DNA of 64,000 bases from Amoebophrya sp. A120 (taxonomy: Eukaryota > Sar > Dinophyceae > Syndiniales > Amoebophryaceae): positions 5,547,985 to 5,611,984 of the forward strand of contig CAJINV010000003.1 in the NCBI GenBank assembly GCA_905178155.1, read 5' to 3'. The translations under genes and the position numbers were made by a program. The notes under the pieces were generated by a model that saw only the letters and a list, made by a program, of their open reading frames with translations, ran no database searches and had not been told where the DNA came from. Each line of letters starts with the position of its first letter. The first letter of the stretch is position 1. Shown here in pieces: positions 21,960 to 32,100 of this stretch.

Positions 21960-22440
21960 TTTTTGTTTATTCCTGGCATGGGTACGGGTACTTTTCTTTG
22001 GATATCGCGGATTTATGGTGGTGGTCGTGGTGGTGGTCGTGGTGATGATCGGCTCCGTGTCACATGCAAATATGTCTTGGTCTGGAAAGTCAAAGTTGGA
22101 ACTGGTGCTGGCAATGCTGGTTATATATTCCTCAGAAATTTGTATTGCATGAGACCAACAGAAGTCGCAGCCTCTGTTGTGATGCAAAGCCGCAGTTTCT
22201 AATGCGGACTGCGCATGAGAAAGCTTTCTACACACTTCTTTTCTTATGCTGGGCTGCATGCGAAAGTGTTTCAATCGTCCACAGTTCAGCATCACAAGTT
22301 TCCAGAGCCAGACACATTTGCACTGAATACTCCGGAACGATCTGCCCCACCTCAACGCCCGGCACCCCGGTCGCAGTGACGGCTGCGTTGTATGACAATG
22401 CCCAACTCCCGCCCCTCTGATGCCGGAACGGCAACACAAG
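21960..22440 (-). CDS. Threonine-rich coding exons interrupted by a family A element (partial)
   Basis: Right of the element the minus frame reads SYNAAVTATGVPGVEVGQIV. Left of it, it reads PIITTTTTTTTTINPRYPKK. Excising 22058-22329 with one CTCCG copy joins them as ...GQIVPEPIITTTT... in frame. The Thr run resembles the linkers of the large modular gene at 23.1-34.4 kb, so this may be its relative or its downstream end. Both outer limits are unknown. Confidence 0.45.
22058..22329 (-). mobile_element. TIR intron element, family A (272 bp)
   Basis: The left end has CATGCAAATATGTCTTGGTC and the right end, read inverted, GTGCAAATGTGTCTGGCTCT. It is flanked by CTCCG at 22053-22057 and 22330-22334. 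The interior matches other family A copies (AGAAATTTGTATTGCATGAG; AGTCGCAGCCTCT). Confidence 0.82.
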
Positions 22441-22614
22441 CAACGGCAGAAATGGGCGTTCCGCGTGACGAACCTACATACGGACTGTAGTACTGTTTCA
22501 GGTTTCGAAATTTGTCATGCAAACAGTGCTTCAACGCAAGTGGTGGATTCGGTATTTATTTCCATCACAAAAAATGAGGGGGAGGGGGAGTTGTGCACCG
22601 TCATACATTGATGT

Positions 22615-22990
22615 CGTTTTTCAGAACCTCCGCACGATCGGCGCTCAGCCCTGTCTCGCTAGGCCAGAACGTTTCCAGAAGCGCAAAGTCGTCGACACTC
22701 CCGCGCAGAGCGAAGGCAAAGTTCAACGTGAGAAACATATTCTCTCGGCGCCCCCGTGTTGTTTGTTCCACAGCGCTGGAAGGGGCAACTACCCCCACCG
22801 CGTACTTTATGCACATGAAAAGAAACGCCTCCTGAAGAACAAGAAACGCCTTGGTGATATAAAGAATCTTGATCTTCATCCCAATAAGGTACACAGACTG
22901 GGCAACGACCGGAGCAGAAAAGCACATCAGACTGGTCCATCAGCAGCATGGGAGGAAAGTCGGAACAGGACCAATCAGGCAGTGTCGTGC
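22615..22990 (-). CDS. Possible membrane-protein exon
   Basis: The minus frame gives a hydrophobic stretch (PVVAQSVYLIGMKIKILYIT then AFLVLQEAFLFMCIKYAVGV) followed by RGRRENMFLTLNFAFALRG and LLETFWPSETGLSADRAEVL before a stop near 22604. Composition is coding-like. No family is recognised and the upstream exons are not found. Confidence 0.4.
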
Positions 22991-23139
22991 AAATTCGAAC
23001 ATTTTTCTGCATGTGCCAGCAACACAAATCGAAATCCTTGATGCATAACAGCAAAAAAAAAATCCGTGTCGCGAAAAGGCAGCCACGCGGTCCTGCTTTG
23101 ATTCAACTACAGAGTCTGAGGCTGCAAAATGTGCCTTAG

Positions 23140-26100
23140 TCATTCAGAATCTCTCTCATGCAAGAGAGAGAGAGAGAGAGAGAGCGAGAGCAGGTCCGGT
23201 AGTTGGAATAAACTTTCCACTCCAGCAGGCACATTTCGCATGTCGGAGGGCGGGGCACTTTTCATTTCGATACGTTGCCTGCGGTCTCCTTTATTATGCG
23301 CGTCGAAGAGCTCGGGCAGCAGCAGCAAACCCGGTGGTGGAGTTGTTGTTGTGATGAGTTGCGCAGAAACGACGGACAGAACTGGATTCTCCAGGTCGGA
23401 AATGGTCAAATTGGAAAGCCCCGACTGCTGCAGGAATGCTAGCGTGCCGTCCGCCATGGAACTTAGCAGGTCCGGGTCTTGCACCAGTTCCGTTTGGTCG
23501 ACGGTGTCGCTCACGGTCAAAATTTCCACGAATTGCCGCGGCGCGAGCCCTGGAGTCGTGGTCGTGGTCGTTGTCGTCGTGTCTTCCGCGCACCCCACAA
23601 AGTCTACCTCGGCCCCCGCGTCCGGGCAGAACAGGCGCGGGGCTTCGCCAGTGTACTGGGTCGTGTTGCACACTCTATCCCACAGAAAAAAGCAGGCAGG
23701 GTATATTGGTATTGGTATTGGTATTTGTAATGCAACAATAAACACACAGAAAGTTGTAGATCTGCCATGGGCGGCACCATAGCATTCTGTTTCGGATGAC
23801 CATGCGTGTATTCATGATTTTCATTTTTCTTTTTGCATATACGAGTATGACCTGCCTGCTTTTTTCTGTGCGATACACTGCACCCACTACCGCGAGCGCG
23901 TCCGAGCCGTTCATCGGCGGCAGCATACTATCGCTGGCCAGGAGCTGCTTCCAGTCCACACCTTCCACGTCGAGCCGGTCGCTTAGATACGAGTCCCCCC
24001 CGGGTTCCGTGCACCCCTGCTGGCAACACCCCAACAGGCAGCTCGCCGTTGGAAAACTGCCGTTTGCTAGCGCTTCGGCTTCCGAAAGGGCGATGCAGTA
24101 AGTATCCGGAAGTCTGCTGATATAGTACGCGTGGTCTGTCTGGTTCGGGGTGGGGCAGGTCACGCCCGCACATGTCGGGTAGCAGCTTTGCTCGCCACGG
24201 GAAGGCCAGCCGGACCGCAGTCGATAGTTGGCGTCGCAGCTTTTGCAGTATTCCGCTTCGTGCGCAACGCAAAACCCGGAGGTCTCCAGCTCGCCGTTGT
24301 GGCAAACGCACACGGTGGTCGTCGTCGTAGTTGTCGTCGTGGTCGTGTTCTCACCACACCCGACAAACTCCACCGCACTTCCGGCGGCGGGGCAAAAAAA
24401 CCGCGGCGGGTCTCCCGTATACTTCGTTTCATTGCAAACGGCCCCCGCGAAGGCCAGGGCCGCGCCCTCGTTCATGGGCGGCAGCATGGCATCGGCGGCA
24501 AGCATCTGCGTCCAATTCACTGAGGTCGTGTCCACCCTCCTGCGCAGGTTCGAGTCACCGGCTGGCTCGGTGCAGCCCTGCTGGCAACATCCGGAAAGGC
24601 ACCCGCTTTCCGGATAGGTCCCCTCGGCGAGCGCAGCTGCCTCCGGCAGCCCCAGGCAGTAGGTATCGCCCAACCGGCTGATGTAGTACGCTTTGTCAGT
24701 GATATTCGGGGTCGGGCACGTGACGCCGCTGCAGACCGGATAACAACTCTCTTCCCCCCGAGAGGGCCAGCCGCTCCGGAGGCGATAATGTTCGTCACAA
24801 CTCTTGCAGTATTCGGCCTCGTGCCCAACACAAAACCCCAAAGTCTCAAGCTCGCCATTGTGGCAGACACAAACGGTGGTGGTGGTCGTTGTGGTGGTAG
24901 TCGTGGTATTGTCAGCGCACCCAACAAATTGGATCTGGCCCCCGGCGGCAGGACAAAAAAACCGCGGCGGGTCACCAGTGAACTGCGCCCCGTCACAGAC
25001 AGCCCCTGCAAAGGCGATCGCGTTGCCGCTGGAGACAGGAGGAAGCATTGCGTCACTAGCTAGCGTCTGAGTCCAGTTTACTGCCGCAGTATCCACCCTG
25101 TGATATAAAAAAAAGTCGTTTTTTCGCAACCAAAAACTAGTACTCTGTTTGTCAGCATCAGTTTTAAGGCATTTCAAGCAGATTTACTTCACCATCCAAG
25201 TCAAGGCCAAAAAAAAAGACTCAAAGCACTCACATACCTCTTTTCCAGCTCTGAGTCCGCAGCAGGCTCAGTGCACCCTTGCTGGCAGCAGCCGGCAAGA
25301 CAGCTGGCCTCTGGAAAAACGCCTTCCTGCAGAGCTTCTGATTGGGAAAGGCCAATGCAGTAGGTGTCACCCAGCCTGCTTATGTAGTATGCGCTGTCCG
25401 TGAGGTTTGGCGTCGGACAAGTAACTCCCTCGCAAATGGGATGGCATCCATGTTCACCGGTCTCGGGCCAGTCCATTCGCAGGCGATAATGTTCGTCGCA
25501 ACTCTTGCAGTATTCCGCCTCGTGCCCAACACAGAACCCCGAAGTCTCAAGCTCGCCATTGTGGCAGACACAAACGGTGGTAGTAGTCGTTGTGGTGGTA
25601 GAGGTAGTCGTGGTATCGTCAGCGCACCCAACAAATTGGATCTGGCCCCCGGCGGCAGGACAAAAAAACCGCGGCGAATCACCAGTGAACTGCGCCCCGT
25701 CACAGACAGCCCCTGCAAAGGCGATCGCGTTGCCGCTGGAGACAGGAGGAAGCATTGCGTCACTAGCTAGCGTCTGAGTCCAGTTTACTGCCGCAGTATC
25801 CACCCTGTGATATAAAAAAAAGTCGCTTTTTCGCAACCAAAAACTAGTATTCTGTTTGTCAGCATCAGGTTTAAGGCATTTCAAGCAGATTTACTTCACC
25901 ATCCAAGTCAAGGCCAAAAAAAAGACTCAAAGCACTCACATACCTCTTTTCCAGCTCTGAGTCCGCAGCAGGCTTAGTGCACCCTTGCTGGCAGCAGCCG
26001 GCAAGACAGCTGGCCTCTGGAAAAACGCCTTCCTGCAGAGCTTCTGATTGGGAAAGGCCAATGCAGTAGGTGTCACCCAGCCTGCTTATGTAGTATGCGC

Positions 26101-29100
26101 TGTCCGTGAGGTTTGGCGTTGGACAAGTAACTCCCTCGCATATGGGATGGCATCCATGTTCACCGGTCTCGGGCCAGTCCATTCGCAGGCGATAACTCTC
26201 GTCACAACTCTTGCAGTATTCCGCCTCGTGCCCAACACAGAACCCCGAAGTCTCAAGCTCCCCATTGTGGCAGACACAAACGGTGGTGGTGGTCGTTGTG
26301 GTGGAAGTCGTGGTATTGTCAGCGCACCCAACAAATTGGATCTGGCCCCCGGCGGCAGGACAAAAAAACCGCGGCGGGTCACCAGTGAACTGCGCCCCGT
26401 CACAGACAGCCCCTGCAAAGGCGATCGCGTTGCCGCTGGAGACAGGGGGAAGCATTGCGTCACTAGCTAGCGTCTGAGTCCAGTTTACTGCCGCAGTATC
26501 CACCCTGTGATATAAAAAAAAGTCGCTTTTTCGCAACCAAAAACTAGTATTCTGTTTGTCAGCATCAGTTTTAAGGCATTTCAAGCAGATTTACTTCACC
26601 ATCCAAGTCAAGGCCAAAAAAAAAGACTCAAAGCACTCACATACCTCTTTTCCAGCTCTGAGTCCGCAGCAGGCTCAGTGCACCCTTGCTGGCAGCAGCC
26701 GGCAAAACAGCTGGCCTCCGGAAAAACGCCTTCCTGCAGAGCTTCTGCCTGGGAAAGGCCAATGCAGTAGGTGTCACCCAGCCTGCTTATGTAGTATGCG
26801 CTGTCCGTGAGGTTTGGCGTCGGACAAGTAACTCCCTCGCAAATGGGATGGCATCCATGTTCACCGGTCTCGGGCCAGTCCATTCGCAGGCGATAATGTT
26901 CGTCACAACTCTTGCAGTACTCCGCCTCGTGCCCAACACAGAACCCCGAAGTCTCAAGCTCGCCATTGTGGCAGACACAAACGGTTGTAGTCGTAGTGGT
27001 CGCATCGCGCAAAAATACTGCATGGTCACCATATACTATTTACAGTGCCTTTTTCTGTTACGTCTCTATTCGTCGGCTTTCCGCCTCCGTGGCGTCGTTT
27101 GAGCAAACACCTCGCATGCCAGACCAAATTCGCTTCCAAAATGCGTATGCAAAAGAAACGAAGACCTTCTATACACACTCTACAAAAAAACATTACACAA
27201 TGCCAATGCGTCCCTCTGCATTTCAAGAAGATCACGGTGACACTAGCGATTTTTCTTTTTGCGGATAGGTTGTAGTTGTCGTGGTGTTTTCCGCACATCC
27301 AACAAATAACACCTCGCTCCCCGCCGTTGGGTATCATGACAAAAGCTATTCTCTTCTCGAACTTTCAATGGAGTATTTGGAATTTCCCACGTCAAATGCT
27401 TATTTGCGTCCGGACGAAGCCAAACATTTTAAGTGCGATTCGAAATCGACGCAAGGGCAAGTCAGACCGCGGTTTTCACTGCGTGGTACCTACTTGCTCC
27501 ACGTATGAATGAGAATACGCTTTCAAGACGCAAACTCCTTCATCTCCATAAGGGGCAATAAAACTTCGGAGTGTGGAATCAGAATGACACAAGTGAGTCG
27601 CATTATTTTCTTTACAACTTCGCTTACGACTTAGCACCACACTTCGTAGACGTTGCTAATCGTCGCACGAAAATGCCCACGAACTTTCATGTGACGGCAC
27701 AAAAATTAAAACTCGGTGCAAATTAATGCATCTTCATGCAAATTAAGTTGCGACCGTAGTGAGCTCCTTTCACTTTACACACAGAGCGACTCGGCCAATT
27801 CGCGATGAGCCAGAGCAAAAGAAAATGTGTGTGCAGGAGCTTAATTGCGATTCATTGTGACGAATGTTCTCGTGTGATATGGAACGCTTCCCGTGTACTG
27901 CGTATCATTGCAGACGGCTCCAGCGAAAGGGATTGCTTCGTCGACGTGCCATTAACACGAAAACTACTGTCGCTCAGCTTTAGTTTTGAAGATGCACAAT
28001 TATAAGCATAGATGATACAAATTGAGCATGAGAAGGCGTCTTGCGTCTGCGACTGTAAAAGAAAGACTTCATCGTCAACAAGCTAGAAATAGGATGTGAC
28101 ATCAGTAGCAAAGTGGATACTTACGCAGAAAGCAGCTACGTACTCACACGCGACTCCTGTATTAAACTCCTTTACAAGCAAGTGACATTCTGCCAAATGG
28201 AAGCCGTCACGGTTACTATTCTGGCTGCAGCGCCAATCATTCAAATCATGCAAGTCCGCATTTTTGAAAGCACCAGGTGAGAAAGCGTCAATGTGCTGGT
28301 AGAATGACGAGCGCACGCTTCTTAGTTGTGCCATGTGCATAGTACATTACTCATCTTCAAGCATTTGATGCACAGCCGCGGGGCATCTGCGACTGGGAGC
28401 AAGAGGAAAAACCTTATCAGGACTGCTGCGACACCTGGCGTTTCCACCTTGTGCTTTTCGCAAAGCCACCAGCAGTTTTCGTTTATTGCTTTCCTCTCTA
28501 CTTCATAAAGCCATGGGTGGAAGCATACTGTCGCCCGTGAGAAGCTGGTGCCAGCTGAGTCCCGAAACATCCACTCGTTTTCGAAGATCGGATTGTGCGT
28601 CCGGTTCTTTGCACCCCTGGCGGCAGCATCCCGCTCGGCAGCCGGCTACCGGAAACTATCAAATGTAAAAATGTCTGGGTCTGGAAACTTGTGATGCTGG
28701 GTGGCGTCTCATGATGAGGCCAGAAATGCTGGCTCAGCATCACAAGTTTCTGAGCTTCTAGGTGTTGCCTATTCTGCATGACAAACTGCGTTTCTGCATC
28801 ACAGAAAAATGGAGCTCTTGGGTAACTTGCATGACAGATTTAAGAGTCATGCCAGACAAGCATGACAAACATGCATTCTTCCAGACCCAGACATTTTTAC
28901 ATTTGATAGAAACACGCCGGGCGCAAGAGCGTCGGCAGCGGAAATGCTCATGCAGTACGTATCCTCTAGTCTGCATCCAGAGTAAAAACGTCCCCACCTG
29001 ATAGTCATGTCAGATTCGCATACACAAGCCAAAAAAATTCTGGCTGTGTGCTGCGCATGACATAGTACACAGACTGTGCTAAAACTGCGGCAAAACTTCG

Positions 29101-32100
29101 CGCGCCAGATGGTTCATTGTGCAAGAAGACTTTCCTATGGGTCTGTGGTGTAGTCATGGTTTTGGTTATTCTTATTTCGTGCAATCAAGTTCCTTCTATA
29201 TCTTGTTTCAAGCAGCATAACAAATTCTCAGATATTGACATCGGCGAGCGCTTCGCATGGAGTCCTCCTCTTCCCGCATGAGGAACAATTTGCATTTGGT
29301 TTTGGGCACGGCACTTTAGTCGTAGATCCAGACTTGCATGACAAAAAATATTGGGTGAGGGCGTCGTTTTATTTACACAGGATATTCTGCTCACATAGTA
29401 AGACCCATCCGAGGGATCCGGTGCGAGGCAGGTCGCCCCCCCGCACGTGGGGAAGCAGCTTTTCTGCCCGTCAGCTGGCCAATTCTCCCGGAGGCGATAG
29501 TTGTCGTGGCAGCTGCTACAGTATTCCGCGAGCTGCCCTGGGCAGGTGCCCGTGCTCTCCAGATCCCCGTTGTGGCAGATGCAGACCGTGGTACTGGTAG
29601 TGGTGCTCGTGGATGTGGTGGTGGACGTCGTTGTGGTGCTCATACACGTTCCAACAAGCTGTTTCTGTTGTGGTTTCTATTTTTCTCAAAATGCCGCGCC
29701 GGCCTCTGAAACGCACTCGCAGAAAGCCGCCCCCGCCCCGTTCGATCAATACTAGCAACCGCGTCCACGACCTTCTCGATAGTGTAGTTGCAGCTGAAGA
29801 TGTCTGTACAAATACATGTACATCTCTCGGAACCTACAAAACCGCAAGCGGTGGCCCAGTTCGTTCGGAGAAATTCGGTTGGGTTGATCTTGTTGAGGGG
29901 TTGCGGAAAGCAGGGGTTGCGGGATCATAGGGTAGGGCGGGCTACTTGAGAGGCGGGCAGCTTGCGAGCGGTGGTTCGTGTGAGGGCCAGCTGTGAGAGA
30001 TCGGTGGCTGCGAGCAGGCCGGTCGCTCCCGAACGCCGCGCCTGCGGAATAGATCTGGCAGCAACAAACATTTGACGGCGGCGGCGATTTTTTTTTAGGC
30101 GTACTATGGCTCGCAGTGGACTTTGAAATTGTAAAAAGATAAAGAACATCAAGGGTGCATTTTGAAAAAGCGAGAACGCCTGCTACAGAAACAGATTTTT
30201 GGACGCTCATAGTCGTGCTCGTGGACGTCGTTGTCGTTGTGCTCGTCACGGCCTCGTCGCATCCGAGGAACTGTACCTCGCTCCCCGCCGCCGGACAGAA
30301 GAACTTGGGCGCGTCGCCGTGCCACACCGTTTCATTGCACACCGCACCCGAAAACGTCATCGCCCCGTTGCTGCTCATGGGCGGCACCATGTCCTGCTTT
30401 GTCAGGAGATCCTTCCACTCGATGGCACTCACGTCCACCTTCCGCAACAGGTCCGAGGATGCTGCCGGGGCCGTGCAGCCCTGCAGACAACACGAAGCCC
30501 TGCACGCCGTCACGGGAAACGCCCCGGCCGCGAGCGCCTCCGCCTCCGAGAGGTTATCACAAAAGGTATCAGCGAGACGGCTGATGTAGTACGAACCGTC
30601 GCTGACATCCGGGGCCAGACAATCAGCTCCCCCGCACGTGGGGTAGCAACTTCGCTGGCCCGCAGTTGGCCAGTCCACCCGCAGTCGGTACGTGGTGTCG
30701 CAGCTCTTGCAGTATTGCGCATCGATTCCCAGGCACAGACCACTGGCGTCTATGGCCTTCTCAAGTAGTTAGTACATTCCCGACCGCTCCTGCATGAATT
30801 TGGGATGCTAAAACAACCGCGCCGTGGTCTGTCCCCTCGTCCATTATCGCTACGGAAGCAAGCGGCCTCCGCAGGCGCTGGAAAGGAATTGTAGCAAACG
30901 TGAAAGGATGGACCGTGCGTGGCTTACATAATTACTTAGTTACAGATGATTCGGTGCGTTCTATACCCTATTTAGCGCGTCGAGAACTTGCTACGCGAAG
31001 AAACTTGATCGTGTGCAGTGTGCTAGTGCAGCTCCTGCGTGACGATTTCATGCAACAGTTAAGCATGTAACGTTTGAGAATCTCATAGTTTCCACGTCTC
31101 CGTTGTGGCAAACGCAGGGCGTCGTGGTGGTCGTGGTCGTGGTGGTACTCTCTGCACAGCCAACGAACGCAACTTCAGCACCCGCACTGGGGCAGTAAAA
31201 CGCAGGAGTGGCACCGGTGTATTTTGTCTCGTCGCACTGGGCGCCGGCAACTGCGATCGCGTCGCTGCTGTTCATACCAGGAAGCATATCGTCGCCCGCT
31301 AGCGGCTGCGCCCAATCAATGGCAGTTGTGTCCACCCTCTCCTCAAGCTCAGACGCAGGGGCCGGCGCAGTGCATCCTTTCTGGCAACACGCGTGCACGC
31401 ACCCTACTTCCGGAAAAGTGCTTTCCTTGAGCGCGTCTACGGTGGAAAGGCCGCTACACTCGGTACTGTTTGACTTCCTTATGTAATAAGCCTGGTCCGG
31501 TGCATTTGGCGCTGCGCAGGTAACGCCTGCACAGGTGGGGTAACAGCTTGTCTCGCCCGTCGCCGGATAGTCCACTTTCCGGACGTAGTTCGCGTCGCAC
31601 TCCTTGCAATGCTGCGCTTCGTGGTGCGCGCACTGTCCTGAAGTCTCAAGCACCCCGTTGTGGCACACGCACACTGTGGTGGTGGTGGTCGTAGTCGTCG
31701 TGGTCGTGGTGGTTGACGTAGTGGTAGTGGTGGTCGTAGTAGTCGTGGTAGTCGTGGTGGTACTCTCTGCACAGCCAACGAACGCAACTTCAGCACCCGC
31801 ACTGGGGCAGTAAAACGCAGGAGTGGCACCGGTGTATTTTGTCTCGTCGCACTGGGCGCCGGCAACTGCGATCGCGTCGCTGCTGTTCATACCAGGAAGC
31901 ATATCGTCGCCCGCTAGCGGCTGCGCCCAATCAATGGCAGTTGTGTCCACCCTCTCCTCAAGCTCAGACGCAGGGGCCGGCGCAGTGCATCCTTTCTGGC
32001 AACACGCGTGCACGCACCCTACTTCCGGAAAAGTGCTTTCCTTGAGCGCGTCTACGGTGGAAAGGCCGCTACACTCGGTACTGTTTGACTTCCTTATGTA

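Noticed and set aside
27332-27879. Treating this intron as a confident TIR element
   Set aside because: Terminal similarity is short and flanks match poorly. It is kept as a low-confidence feature only.
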